In this document: in pieces, positions 54,454 through 63,731 of the stretch
Layout: every line of letters begins with the position of its first letter
Position numbering within the stretch: the first letter of the stretch is position 1
DNA from: Roseomonas sp. HF4
Lineage (GTDB): Bacteria; Pseudomonadota; Alphaproteobacteria; Acetobacterales; Acetobacteraceae
Direction: 5' to 3'
NCBI RefSeq assembly: GCF_005222755.1
Contig: NZ_STGD01000001.1
Span: 186,001 to 250,000 of the forward strand
Length of the DNA stretch: 64,000 nucleotides
Notes under the pieces: generated by a model
The model's database searches: none
Told to the model about the DNA's origin: nothing
Seen by the model: the letters and a program-made list of their open reading frames with translations, nothing else
Made by a program: the position numbers and the translations under genes

Positions 54454-57400
54454 ATGCTGCGCGCGCTCCGCATCCTCGGCCTCACGCTGCTGGCGCTGCC
54501 CGTCCTGCTGCTGTTCGGCCTGACCGGCGCGCTGGTCTTCGCCAACAGCGAGGCGGGGCGCGCCATGATCGCGCGCCTCGCCGGCGACCTCGTGCCGGGC
54601 CTCACGATCGAGGGGCTGCGGGGGCCCTTCCCCGCGCGCCTCGGCGTCGCGCGCCTCGTCATGCGCGATGCCGAGGGCGCCTGGGTCGAGCTGGAGGACG
54701 CGCGCATCGTGCTCGACCTGCCGGCGCTGCTGCGGCGCGAGCTGCGGATCGAGGCCGTGACGGCGCGCCGCGTCGCGCTGCACCGCCTGCCGCCGGCCGA
54801 CCCCGACGCACCGCCGCCGCCGCCGCCCGACCCCGATGCGCCGCTGATCCCGGCCCTGCCCGACCTGCCCGTGGCGCTGCGCCTCGACCACCTGGCGGTG
54901 GAGCGGGTCGAACTCGGTGAAGCGGTCGCCGGCATGGCGGCGGTGCTCTCGGTCGAGGGCGAAGCGGCGCTGGCCGGCGGCGCGCTCTCGGCACGGCTCG
55001 AGGTGCTGCGGCGCGACGCCCCGGCGGAGCTGCGGCTCACGCTCGACCTCGCCCCCGGCGCCGACCGGCTGACGGCACGCCTCGATGCCACCGAGCCCGC
55101 GGGGGGCCTCGTCGCGACGCTGCTCGGCGTGCCGAATCGCGCGCTCGCGGCGCGGCTCTCGCTCGACGGCCCCGCCAGCGGCGCCCGCCTGACGCTGGAC
55201 GCATCGCTCGGCGCGGACGCGACGGTCACGGCCGAGGGCGAGGTGCGCGCCGCTCCGGACGGCTCGGCCGGTGCTGCGCTGACGCTGCGCGCCGCCGCCG
55301 CGCCGCTGCTGCCGGCGGACCTCCGCGCCGCGGCGATGCCCGTCGAGGTGACGATCGACGCCGCGCTCGATGCCGCGCAACGCCTGGCGCTGCGGCGGCT
55401 GGAGGTGCAGTCGCCGGCCGGCCGCGCGGAGGCCAGCGGGAGCGTCGACCTCGGCGCCGACACGGTGGATGTCGTGCTGCGGCTCGCGCTGGCCGAGAGC
55501 ACCGCGCTCGGCCCTCTGCTGCCGTCCGCCGCGCGCTGGCGCGCGCTGACCGTCGAGGCGCGCGCGACCGGCGCGATGGCGGCGCCGCAGGTCGCGCTCG
55601 ACCTCGCGGTGGAGGGCTTCGGCAGCGACACGCCGCAGATCGCCGCGGCGCTCGGGGAGACGCCGCGCCTCACGCTGCGCGCCGCGCTGCCGGATCGCAT
55701 CGATACACTGACGCTGGAGGGCGGCGCGCTGCGCCTGACCGCCGAGGGTGCCGTCGGCGAGGTCCTGGACGCCACCATCCGCGCGCGTGTCGCCGACCTC
55801 GCGCCGCTGGTGCCGGGGCTGGCCGGCGGGCTCGCCGCCGAGGCGCGGCTGACCGGCCCGCGGACCGACCCCTCGATCGCGGTGACCGCGCAGGGCGAGC
55901 GGCTGGAGCGCGACGGCCAGGTGGTCGAGGCGCCGGAGCTGGTGCTCAACGTCGCGACGCCGTTCTCCGCCCCGCGAGCCGACGGGCGGCTGTCGGCGCG
56001 CTATGCCGGCCTGCCGGTCACGCTCGACCTCCGAGGCCGACCGGATGGCGCGCGGCTCCGGCTCGAACGGCTGGTCGCGGAGTTCGGCCCGGCCCGGCTG
56101 GAGGCGACCGGCCTGCTCGACCCCGAGGCCGCGACCTTCGCCGGCGAGGCCGCCTTCGAGGCGACGGACCTCTCGGCCTTCTCCACGCTGGCCGGCACGC
56201 CGCTCGCCGGGCGCGTCACGCTCTATGCCGCGCTGTCGGCCGAGGGCGGGGTGCAGGGCTTCGACGCCGTGCTCGACGTGCCGCAGGCGAGCGTCGCCGG
56301 CACGCCGCTCGGCGCGCGGCTCACGGCCGCAGGCACGCTGGCCGCGCTGGAGGCGGCGCTGGAGGCACGCGCGATGGATGCGCGGCTGACCACGCGGCTG
56401 CGGGTGACCGAGGCCGCCGGCGCGCGGCGGCTCGAGATTCCGGACCTGCTGCTGCGCCGCGGCGTCGACAGCCTGCGGCTGGCCGCCCCCGCGCGGGTCG
56501 TGATCGGCGCGGATGGCGGCATCGCGGTGGAGGCGCTGGCGCTGACGACAAGCCGCGGCGGGCAGCTCGCCGCCGAAGGGCGCTGGGGGCCGGAGACGGC
56601 GGACCTGCGCGCCACCCTGAGCGCCCTGCCGCTCGCCGCGATCACGGCCTTCGCCGCGCCGGACCTCGAGGCGCAGGGCACGATCGGCGCCGAGGCGCGC
56701 ATCACCGGCCCCGTCGCCGACCCCTCCGCGCGGTTCCGGCTGGAGGCGACCGGCCTCGGCGTGGCGATGGAGGCGGCGCGCGGCCTGCCGCCGGCGCGGC
56801 TGCTGCTGGAAGGCACGGCCGGGGCGCGCGCGGCGGAGGTCAGTCTCGACGCCTCGGCCGGCCAGGTGCTGCGCGCGAACGGCATGGCGCGGCTGCCGGG
56901 CGGCTTCGCGTCGGGCGCGCCGCTCGCCGCGCGCATCGAGGCGACGGCGGATCTCGGTGCGCTGGCCGGGCCGATCCTCGCGGCCGGCGCGCAGCGCGTG
57001 ACCGGGCGCGCGACCCTGACCGCCGAGGCCTCGGGCACGCTCGGCGCGCCGCGCATTTCCGGGCGCGCGACACTCGCGGACGGGTCCTTCCGCGACCTCG
57101 CGCAGGGCGTGACGCTGACCGGCATCACGGCCGCGCTGGCCAGCGACGGGGAGCGCGTGACGATCGAGCGCTTCGAGGCGCGCACGCCGGGCGGCGGGAC
57201 GATCGGCGCGGAGGGCACGCTCTCTCCCCTGGCGCCGGGCCTGCCGGCGGAGGTGACGCTGACGGCGCGCAATGCCCGGCCGCTCCGCTCCGACCTGGTC
57301 TCGGCGGTGTTCGACGCCGACCTGCGGCTGGCCGGGCAGCTGCTGGAACAGGCGCGGCTCGAGGGACGGGTGGTCGTGCAGCGCATGGACGTGACGGTGC

Positions 57401-58254
57401 CCGAGCGGCTGCCGCAATCGGTGCAGACGCTGGAAGGCGTGCGCGAGCGCGGCGACCGGCCCGCAGGCACGCCGCCGCTCGACCCGCCTCCGCCGCCCGG
57501 CGCGCCCGCGGCGCTGCCCGACATCGCGCTGGCGGTGGAGGTCGCGGCGCCGCGCGCGGTCTTCGTGCGCGGGCGCGGCATCGACGCGGAATTCGGCGGC
57601 ACGCTCAATGTCGGCGGCACCGTCGCGGCGCCCGAGGTCACGGGCGGGCTCGCGCTGCGGCGGGGCGAGATCTCGATCTTCGACCGCCGCATCGCCTTCC
57701 GGCGCGGCACCATCGCCTTCGATGCGGGAACGCTGGTGCCCACGCTCGACTTCCTCGCCTCCGCCCGTGCGCGGGAGGTGACGGCGAACGTGACCGTGAC
57801 GGGGCCGGCCTCCGATCCGAAGCTGGAATTCTCCTCGACGCCCGAGCTGCCGCAGGACGAGATCCTGGCACGGCTGCTGTTCGACCGGCGGGCGAGCGAG
57901 CTCAGCCCCTTCCAGCTGGCGCAACTCGCGCAGGCGCTGGCCGGCGCGGCCGGGATCGAGACGCCGGGCGCCGGCGGCATCCTCGACCGCATCCGGCGCA
58001 CATTGGCGCTCGACCGGCTGGCGGTGGGGGAGGACCGCCCGACCGATGGCGGGCGCAGCCAGGGTGCGACGCTCGAGACCGGGCGCTACGTGGCGGACGG
58101 CGTCTACCTTGGCGTGCGGCAGTCGAGCGAGGGGGGCGCGCCGCGCGTCGGCGTGCAGATCGACGTGCTGCCGCGCGTGCGCGTCGAGGCCGAGACCGGC
58201 GGCAACAGCGCCGCCGGGGACCGGGTCGGCCTGTCCTTCGAATGGGAATACTGA
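54454..58254 (+). CDS. tamB: TamB-type translocation and assembly module subunit
   Basis: A 1266-residue inner-membrane-anchored periplasmic protein. One N-terminal anchor (LGLTLLALPVLLLFGLTGAL) is followed by a very long, alternating beta-rich stretch of repeated amphipathic strands, as in bridge-like lipid-transport proteins, and by the TamB (DUF490) C-terminal domain with ISIFDRRIAFRRGTIAFDAG and PELPQDEILARLLFDRRASE. Prolines and PPPP stretches at 120-130 and about 1010-1020 are linkers. It spans the periplasm and works with TamA in outer-membrane assembly. The start is 2 bases after the tamA stop. Confidence 0.92.
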   Translation: MLRALRILGLTLLALPVLLLFGLTGALVFANSEAGRAMIARLAGDLVPGLTIEGLRGPFPARLGVARLVMRDAEGAWVELEDARIVLDLPALLRRELRIEAVTARRVALHRLPPADPDAPPPPPPDPDAPLIPALPDLPVALRLDHLAVERVELGEAVAGMAAVLSVEGEAALAGGALSARLEVLRRDAPAELRLTLDLAPGADRLTARLDATEPAGGLVATLLGVPNRALAARLSLDGPASGARLTLDASLGADATVTAEGEVRAAPDGSAGAALTLRAAAAPLLPADLRAAAMPVEVTIDAALDAAQRLALRRLEVQSPAGRAEASGSVDLGADTVDVVLRLALAESTALGPLLPSAARWRALTVEARATGAMAAPQVALDLAVEGFGSDTPQIAAALGETPRLTLRAALPDRIDTLTLEGGALRLTAEGAVGEVLDATIRARVADLAPLVPGLAGGLAAEARLTGPRTDPSIAVTAQGERLERDGQVVEAPELVLNVATPFSAPRADGRLSARYAGLPVTLDLRGRPDGARLRLERLVAEFGPARLEATGLLDPEAATFAGEAAFEATDLSAFSTLAGTPLAGRVTLYAALSAEGGVQGFDAVLDVPQASVAGTPLGARLTAAGTLAALEAALEARAMDARLTTRLRVTEAAGARRLEIPDLLLRRGVDSLRLAAPARVVIGADGGIAVEALALTTSRGGQLAAEGRWGPETADLRATLSALPLAAITAFAAPDLEAQGTIGAEARITGPVADPSARFRLEATGLGVAMEAARGLPPARLLLEGTAGARAAEVSLDASAGQVLRANGMARLPGGFASGAPLAARIEATADLGALAGPILAAGAQRVTGRATLTAEASGTLGAPRISGRATLADGSFRDLAQGVTLTGITAALASDGERVTIERFEARTPGGGTIGAEGTLSPLAPGLPAEVTLTARNARPLRSDLVSAVFDADLRLAGQLLEQARLEGRVVVQRMDVTVPERLPQSVQTLEGVRERGDRPAGTPPLDPPPPPGAPAALPDIALAVEVAAPRAVFVRGRGIDAEFGGTLNVGGTVAAPEVTGGLALRRGEISIFDRRIAFRRGTIAFDAGTLVPTLDFLASARAREVTANVTVTGPASDPKLEFSSTPELPQDEILARLLFDRRASELSPFQLAQLAQALAGAAGIETPGAGGILDRIRRTLALDRLAVGEDRPTDGGRSQGATLETGRYVADGVYLGVRQSSEGGAPRVGVQIDVLPRVRVEAETGGNSAAGDRVGLSFEWEY

Positions 58255-58257
58255 CCC

Positions 58258-59757
58258 CTACGGCCTGACGTAGCCGAGCCAGTCCCACCAGGTCGCCGTC
58301 AGCAGCAGCACGAGCCCGTAGCCGATCAGCGTGATGACCACGCCCGAGCGCGTGAAGTCCCGCGCCCGGAAGGTGCCCGTGCCGAAGGCCACCATGTTCT
58401 GCGGCGCGCTCACCACCAGCATGAAGCCGAAGGAGACGGTGAACTGCAGGATCATGGTCAGCCCGACCACGTTCACCGGCACTCCCGCGCGCGACACCTC
58501 CTGCAGCACGGAGATCACGATCGGGATGAAGGCGGCCGCGAGCGCGGTGGCCGAGGCGAAGCCCAGATGCACCACGATCAGGAAGGCCGCCATCACCGCC
58601 ACGACCACGAAGGGCGTCGCCTGGCGCAGCGCGAAGCCGTCCACGATCAGGTTCGCGAGCCAGGCGGCGCCGCGCGTCTGCACCAGCACCGTGCCGAGCG
58701 CGATGCCGACGGCGAACAGGATCAGCGTCCCCCAGGGCACCGCGGCCTGCGCCCGCTTCCACGACATCACGCCCACGCCCGGCAGCAGCAGCACCGTCAC
58801 CGCGAGGATGGTGGAGGAGGCGGTATCGAGCGGATGCAGCCGGCCCTCGGTCGCCCAGAAGCCGAGCAGCAGCAGGCCGGCCAGCAGCACGCGCTTCTCG
58901 GCCCCGCTCATGGGCCCGAGGGCGGCGAGGTCGCGCGCCACGGCCTCCCGGCCGCCATTGGCCGGCATCGCCTCCGGCGTGTGGAACCGCCAGAGCACGA
59001 CATAGAGGACCGGCACCATCAGCAGCCAGAAGGGCGCGGCGGCGATGAGCCAGTCGAACCAGGTGACGGTCGCGCCCGGCACGGCACGGCCGATCAGGCC
59101 GAGGAAGGTCGCGTTCTGCGCCGCCGCCGTCAGCACCCCGACGTTCATCACCGAGCAGACCTGCGCCGAGCCGATCATCAGCAGCGACGCCAGCCGGCTG
59201 TCGCGCTGGATGCCGAAGGCGGCGATGATGCCGAGCACGATCGGCACCACCGCCGAGACGCGCGCGGTGGCCGACGGCACGAGGAAGGCGAGCAGGACGC
59301 CGACCAGCAGCACGCCCGCGAAGATGCCGCGCGGCCCGGTGCCCACGCGCGCCAGCGTGGCCAGCGCGATACGCCGGTCGAGCCCTGTCGCCGTCACCGC
59401 CGCGGCGAAGACGAGCGCGGCGCCGACCAGCGCCACTGCATTGTTGGCGAAGCCCGCGATGGCCCAGTTCCGCGCCGTCGCGATGCCGACGAGGCGTTCC
59501 GCGTTCTGCGGGTCGGGCGCGGTGCCGACCAGCAGGATGACCAGCGCCGCGATCAGGAAGGCCGAGACCGTCAGGTCCACCGCCTCGCTGACCCAGAGAA
59601 CGACGGCAAAGAGCAGGATGCCGATGGCGCGCTGCCCCGCAACCGGCAGCCCGGCCAGCGGCGGCGCCAGCACGACGCCCGCCAGCACCGCCAGCGCGAG
59701 GCCGAGGCCGATCCAGCGCCGTGCCCCGTCCCCGTTCTCCGCCGCCGTCGCCGCCAT
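58258..59757 (-). CDS. DASS/SLC13-family anion carrier with altered SNT motifs
   Basis: A 499-residue membrane protein of the divalent anion:sodium symporter family. Two inverted repeats each end in a motif that is Ser-Asn-Thr in characterised members. Here both read Ser-Ala-Thr: S162-A163-T164 in VPSATARVSAVVPI and S402-A403-T404 in FASATALAAAFIPI. The later SAPQNMVAFGTG is a family hallmark. Probable role: uptake of dicarboxylates or related anions across the inner membrane, perhaps with a coupling ion other than the usual sodium. A GGGAGGGGCGGGC tract precedes the ATG. It converges on tamB with a 3-base gap. Confidence 0.88.
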   Translation of the reverse strand: MAATAAENGDGARRWIGLGLALAVLAGVVLAPPLAGLPVAGQRAIGILLFAVVLWVSEAVDLTVSAFLIAALVILLVGTAPDPQNAERLVGIATARNWAIAGFANNAVALVGAALVFAAAVTATGLDRRIALATLARVGTGPRGIFAGVLLVGVLLAFLVPSATARVSAVVPIVLGIIAAFGIQRDSRLASLLMIGSAQVCSVMNVGVLTAAAQNATFLGLIGRAVPGATVTWFDWLIAAAPFWLLMVPVLYVVLWRFHTPEAMPANGGREAVARDLAALGPMSGAEKRVLLAGLLLLGFWATEGRLHPLDTASSTILAVTVLLLPGVGVMSWKRAQAAVPWGTLILFAVGIALGTVLVQTRGAAWLANLIVDGFALRQATPFVVVAVMAAFLIVVHLGFASATALAAAFIPIVISVLQEVSRAGVPVNVVGLTMILQFTVSFGFMLVVSAPQNMVAFGTGTFRARDFTRSGVVITLIGYGLVLLLTATWWDWLGYVRP

Positions 59758-59826
59758 GCCCGCCCCTCCCCCGACCCTGCGCGGGCGGAGCCTCGGCTCA
59801 GCGGGGCCGGCGCGCCTTGCGGCGCA

Positions 59827-60981
59827 TCAAGCGGGCGGGTCGCCCAGCGCCGCCATCACCGCCGCGCGCTTCTCCATCCACCAGCCATGCTGCGGCGGCC
59901 AGGGGGCGAAGACCTCCTCGGTCGTGCCGGGCTCGAGCACGCCGCGCGCCATCAGCGCCCAGTTCGGGTTGGCCATGGCCTCGCGGCCGATGGCGACGAG
60001 GTCGGCCTCCCCGTTCGACAGCACCGCCTCGGCCTGGTGCGGGCCGGTGATGAGGCCGACGGCCATGGTGGCGATGGCCACCTCGCGCCGGATCTCCGCC
60101 GCATAGGGCACCTGGAAGCCGTAGCCCCGCGGCACGCGCTTCGACCCGGTGGCCGAGCCGCCGATGCCGCCGGAGGAACAGTCCACGACATCCACGCCGA
60201 GCGGCTTCATGGCGGCCGCGAAGGCAAGGCTGTCCGCCATGTCCCAGCCGCCGTCCAGGCCATCGACCGCCGAGATGCGCACGAAGACCGGCCGGTCCTC
60301 GGGCCAGGCCGCGCGCACGGCGCGGATGACGTCGAGCGGGAAGCGCATGCGCCCGGCGAGATCGCCGCCATAGGCGTCGTTGCGCGTGTTGGACAGCGGG
60401 CTCAGGAACTGGTGCAGCAGGTAGCCATGCGCGCAATGGACCTCCACCGCCTCGAACCCGCAGGCGCGGGCGCGGCGGGCGGCGGCGGCGAAGGCATCGG
60501 CGATGCGCGCCATGCCGGCGGCGTCGAGCGCGGCGGGCGTCAGGAAGCCTTCCCCGATCGGCTGCGCGACCGCCGAGACGATGTCCCAGGTCACCTCCCC
60601 CTTCGCGAACTGATCGGGGCCGAGGGGCCCGTTCCCTTCCCAGGGGCGCTGCATCGACCCCTTCCGCCCGGCATGGCCGAGCTGGATGGCCGGCACCGCA
60701 CCCTGCGCACGCACGAAATCCACCACCCGCTTCAGCGGCGCGATCTGGTCGTCGTTCCAGAGGCCGAGGTCGCCATGGGTGATGCGCCCGTCGCGCAGCA
60801 CCGAGACCACCTCGCTGAACACGAGCCCGAAGCCGCCGACGGCGAAGCGGCCGAGCTGCACCAGATGCCAGTCGTTCGCCATGCCTTCGCCGGCCGAATA
60901 CTGGCAGAGCGGCGGCACCACGGCGCGATTCGGAATGGTGAGGCCGCGCAGCGTGAGCGGCGAGAAGAGCAGCGAGGACAT
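59827..60981 (-). CDS. Old yellow enzyme-family NADH:flavin oxidoreductase (YqjM-like)
   Basis: A 384-residue FMN enzyme with a TIM barrel. Diagnostic residues of the thermophilic-like OYE class are present: Cys and Tyr in PPLCQYSAGEG near the N-terminus, HAG in LGHAGRKGS, the catalytic His pair region VHCAHGYLLHQFLSPLSN and the DAYGG phosphate loop. The C-terminal MAVGLITGPHQAE binds FMN phosphate. It reduces activated C=C bonds with NAD(P)H; physiological substrate unknown. It lies 69 bases after the DASS carrier gene on the same strand, so the two could share a transcript. Confidence 0.92.
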   Translation of the reverse strand: MSSLLFSPLTLRGLTIPNRAVVPPLCQYSAGEGMANDWHLVQLGRFAVGGFGLVFSEVVSVLRDGRITHGDLGLWNDDQIAPLKRVVDFVRAQGAVPAIQLGHAGRKGSMQRPWEGNGPLGPDQFAKGEVTWDIVSAVAQPIGEGFLTPAALDAAGMARIADAFAAAARRARACGFEAVEVHCAHGYLLHQFLSPLSNTRNDAYGGDLAGRMRFPLDVIRAVRAAWPEDRPVFVRISAVDGLDGGWDMADSLAFAAAMKPLGVDVVDCSSGGIGGSATGSKRVPRGYGFQVPYAAEIRREVAIATMAVGLITGPHQAEAVLSNGEADLVAIGREAMANPNWALMARGVLEPGTTEEVFAPWPPQHGWWMEKRAAVMAALGDPPA

Positions 60982-61081
60982 GCGGGGCGTTCTCCCAGGG
61001 TCGTCGGGGCCCCAGCATGGGACGCCGCGGCGCCGGCGGCCAGGGAACGCGGCGGGGCGCCGCGCGCGGCGCCGGCCGGGC

Positions 61082-61690
61082 TTACTCCCTGTTGCCGCTC
61101 GGGTTGCCGTCCAGGCCGACCTCGCCGGACGCGGCGGGATGGCCGGATACCACCAGCAGCGTGGGGCGGCTGGTGATCGGCAGCTTGTTCCAGGCCGCGT
61201 AGAAGCGCGGCGCATCCTCGGGCAGGATGCCGATGCAGCCCTGCGTGCCGAGGACATTGCCGTCCGGATGGATGCCGAGCCCGCCGCGCTCGATGAAGTC
61301 GATGCCGATGCTCTCGAAGCTGCCGCCGCCCTTCAGCCGCACCGTCTTGCTCACGGATTTCATCACCAGCGCGGGCTCGAGCGGGATGAAAAAGCCCATC
61401 TCCTTCGGCTGGCCCTTGCCGGTATTGCCGGTCGGGATGCGCATGCCCTCGTTGTCCGGGAGATTGACCAGGTTCTTCACCTTCACGGCATAGAGCCCCG
61501 CCTCGATGCCGCCATTGCCCCAGGGGCCGGTGCGGGCCGCGAATTGCTCGCCGCCGAGCGTCAGCACGCCCTGTTCCATCTTGCCGACGACACGCGAGGT
61601 CGGCGGCGTGCCCTTCCCCGCCCTTCCCCGCGAGATGACCGTCGCCGCCGAGAGCTTCTTGAAGGTGAAGGTGACGCTGGTGTCGGCCAT
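61082..61690 (-). CDS. YkuD-like (L,D-transpeptidase-related) protein without signal peptide
   Basis: A 202-residue protein with a Cys/His pair in the order expected for YkuD-type active sites: His141 in GLGIHPDGN and Cys152 in LGTQGCIGI. The spacing of 11 residues is shorter than in classical L,D-transpeptidases. The N-terminus (TSVTFTFKKLSAATVISRG) has no hydrophobic leader, so the protein looks cytoplasmic or exported by another route. Similar short HPDG...GCIG proteins occur in phage and phage-like lysis or secreted effector settings, but nothing else here supports that. Function uncertain. Confidence 0.6.
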   Translation of the reverse strand: MADTSVTFTFKKLSAATVISRGRAGKGTPPTSRVVGKMEQGVLTLGGEQFAARTGPWGNGGIEAGLYAVKVKNLVNLPDNEGMRIPTGNTGKGQPKEMGFFIPLEPALVMKSVSKTVRLKGGGSFESIGIDFIERGGLGIHPDGNVLGTQGCIGILPEDAPRFYAAWNKLPITSRPTLLVVSGHPAASGEVGLDGNPSGNRE

Positions 61691-61895
61691 GGTCCTCTCC
61701 GGGTGCTGTCGGTCGGCGGCGGCGCCGTGTCGCCGCTGCGTCCGGTTCTGAGAGATACCGCACCGCCGGCCCGCAGCGATCTGAAATCCTTCGGGCTGGC
61801 GCCATGGGCGTCGCCGCAGCGTCCAGGGATGGCGCCTCTCGACCGCTGCGGGAGTTCATCCCCGCCACGCCCGGCGCCTTGGCGAACGCGCGCCG

Positions 61896-62765
61896 CTACC
61901 CCGCCATATGCCGCCGGCGCAGCAGCCGCGGCAGCAGCCCATCGACCGGCCCCGCCAGCACCGACACCGCCCAGGCCAGGCCGGCCACCAGCACGATGGC
62001 CGGCCCCGTCGGCACGTCGGCATGGTAGGAGAGCAGGATCCCCGCGAGCGACGACCCGAGCGCGATGCCGACCGCGGCATAGGCCATGCCCGCGACCTCC
62101 GCCGCCCAGTGCCGCGCCGCGATGGCCGGCAGCATCATCAGCCCCACCGCCATCAGCGTCCCCAGCGCCTGGAAGGCCGAGAGCACGTTCAGCACCACCA
62201 GCGCCTGGAACGCCAGGTGCCAGGCGCCGCCACGCGCGCCGGCGGCGGCGGCGAAGGACGGGTCGAAGCATTCCAGCACCAGCGGCCGCCAGGCGAAGGC
62301 GAGGACGACCAGCGTGAGCGTCGCGACGCCCGCCATCAGCAGCAGCGCGGCGTCATCCACGCCGAGCACGTTGCCGAACAGGATGTGCGACAGGTCCGCC
62401 GCCCCGCCGCCGCCCATCGAGATGAGCGCGACACCCGCGCCCAGTGCCACGAGGTAGAGCGCGGTCAGCGTCGCGTCCTCCCGTCCCCCGGTGGCGCGGG
62501 AGAGCGCGCCGGCGCCGACCGCGACCAGCAGCCCCGCGACCAGCCCGCCGAACCAGAGCGCGGGCGCCGAGAGCCCCGCCAGCAGGAAGCCGACAGCGAC
62601 GCCCGGCAGCGCGCCATGCGCCAGCACGTCGGCCGTCAGGCTCATCCGCCGCAGCACGAGGAAGACGCCAAGGACCGGCGCCGAGACGGACAGCGCGAGG
62701 CAGCCCACCAGCGCGCGGCGCAGGAAGCCGAATTCGGCGAAGGGGGCGATCAGGAGGTCGTGCAT
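61896..62765 (-). CDS. znuB: Zinc/manganese ABC transporter permease ZnuB-type
   Basis: A 289-residue permease of the ABC-3 metal transporter family, about eight transmembrane segments. Family text includes FLVLRRMSLTADVLAHGALP, where the coupling segment R-R-M-S-x-x-x-D lies, and LGTLMAVGLMMLPAIAARHWA. It imports zinc or manganese with the ATPase encoded upstream; no metal-binding receptor gene is present in the window. The start at 62765 gives MHDLLIAPF; the in-frame ATG upstream lies in the repeat. It follows the ATPase gene after a 216-base hairpin region, an atypical separation. Confidence 0.88.
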   Translation of the reverse strand: MHDLLIAPFAEFGFLRRALVGCLALSVSAPVLGVFLVLRRMSLTADVLAHGALPGVAVGFLLAGLSAPALWFGGLVAGLLVAVGAGALSRATGGREDATLTALYLVALGAGVALISMGGGGAADLSHILFGNVLGVDDAALLLMAGVATLTLVVLAFAWRPLVLECFDPSFAAAAGARGGAWHLAFQALVVLNVLSAFQALGTLMAVGLMMLPAIAARHWAAEVAGMAYAAVGIALGSSLAGILLSYHADVPTGPAIVLVAGLAWAVSVLAGPVDGLLPRLLRRRHMAG

Positions 62766-62981
62766 GGCGGATCCGAAGATGGGCTTCGCCCCTCTCCGGG
62801 CCTCACCCCACCAAAGGCCGACGGGCCTTTGGAAACCGATGATTGGTGCGGCGCCTCGAAAGGTCGGCGCCAAGGTGATGGTTTCCAAAGGCCTTTCGGC
62901 CTTTGGCCGGAGGGGTTTGGGGAGGGCGGAGTCCTCTCCAAGGGAATCTTCGGTTTGGGGAAGGCGGAGCCCTCCCCGTCG
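62766..62981. repeat. Hairpin-rich element between znuC and znuB
   Basis: CCAAAGGCC/GGCCTTTGG (62811-62819 and 62824-62832) form a small stem. CCTTTGGAAACC (62826-62837) pairs perfectly with GGTTTCCAAAGG (62880-62891), enclosing GGCGCC and TCGAAAGGTCGGCGCC. The core TCGAAAGGTCGGCGCCAAGG resembles the apex of copy B (8773-8790), so this may be a diverged relative of elements A to C. Further G/C-rich text follows to 62981. No coding potential recognised. Confidence 0.75.
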
Positions 62982-63731
62982 TCACGCCGCCCGGTGGCAG
63001 TGCTCCGCCTCGTCCGACCAGGCCTCGGCCATCATGCGGGCGCGGAGCCGGTTGGCCGCGCTCAGCGCCTGCTCCGTCGGGCCCCAGGCAATGGCATCGC
63101 GCGCGATCATCAGCGTGTCCGGGAACTCGCGGGCGACGAGGTCGAGGTCGTGCAGCACCGCGACGACGGTGCGCCCCTGCCCGTGCCAGTCCCGCACCAG
63201 GCGCAGCAGGTCGGCCGAGGTCTTGGCGTCCACGGCGTTGAAGGGCTCGTCCAGCAGCAGGATGTCGGCGTCCTGCACCAGCAGGCGGGCGAACAGCAGG
63301 CGCTGCGTCTGCCCGGCCGAGAGCGAGCCGACCGCGCGGCGCTCGAAGCCCCCGAGACCGACGGCGGCGAGCGCATGCTCCGCCCGGTGCCGGTCCTCGG
63401 TGGAGGCGCCGCGGAAGGCGCCGAGGCGCGGCCAGAGGCCCTGCATCACGACGTCGCGGCAGGCGATGGGAAAGCCGCGGTCGAGCGCGGCCAGCTGCGG
63501 CAGCAGCGCGATGCGGGCCGTGCCCTCGGCGGCGATCCGCCCGCTGTCGGGCTTGTGCAGCCCGGCGAGTGCGCGCAGCAGCGTCGTCTTGCCGGCGCCG
63601 TTCGGGCCGACCACCGCGGTCAGGCTGCCGGGCGCGAAGCGGCCGGAGACATGGTGCACGGCCGGGCGCCGGCCATGCGTCAGGGTCAGGTTCTCGAGCA
63701 CCAGGCCCGCGGGGCTGCGGCGCGCGTTCAT
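62982..63731 (-). CDS. znuC: Zinc/manganese ABC transporter ATPase ZnuC-type
   Basis: A 249-residue ABC ATPase: Walker A GPNGAGKTTLLRAL, signature LSAGQTQRLLFARLL, Walker B ILLLDEPFNAVDAKT and switch VAVLHDLDLVARE. The signature SAGQ and DEPFNAVD follow metal-type ABC-3 ATPases. It powers the ZnuB permease. The start at 63731 overlaps the stop of a possible 38-codon gene by 4 bases (ATGA). A longer in-frame upstream start would run through that gene. Confidence 0.9.
   Translation of the reverse strand: MNARRSPAGLVLENLTLTHGRRPAVHHVSGRFAPGSLTAVVGPNGAGKTTLLRALAGLHKPDSGRIAAEGTARIALLPQLAALDRGFPIACRDVVMQGLWPRLGAFRGASTEDRHRAEHALAAVGLGGFERRAVGSLSAGQTQRLLFARLLVQDADILLLDEPFNAVDAKTSADLLRLVRDWHGQGRTVVAVLHDLDLVAREFPDTLMIARDAIAWGPTEQALSAANRLRARMMAEAWSDEAEHCHRAA

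Noticed and set aside
54439-57924. An 1161-codon open frame on the minus strand opposite tamB
   Set aside because: Low-complexity Arg/Gln-rich text with no recognisable domain; it mirrors the codon bias of tamB, which has a convincing C-terminal TamB domain.
58567-61176. An 869-codon plus-strand frame opposite the DASS and OYE genes
   Set aside because: It crosses two genes with strong motifs and has no domain of its own.
61691-61895. A gene or hairpin in the 205-base gap between the YkuD-like gene and znuB
   Set aside because: No convincing frame, repeat or promoter motif seen.
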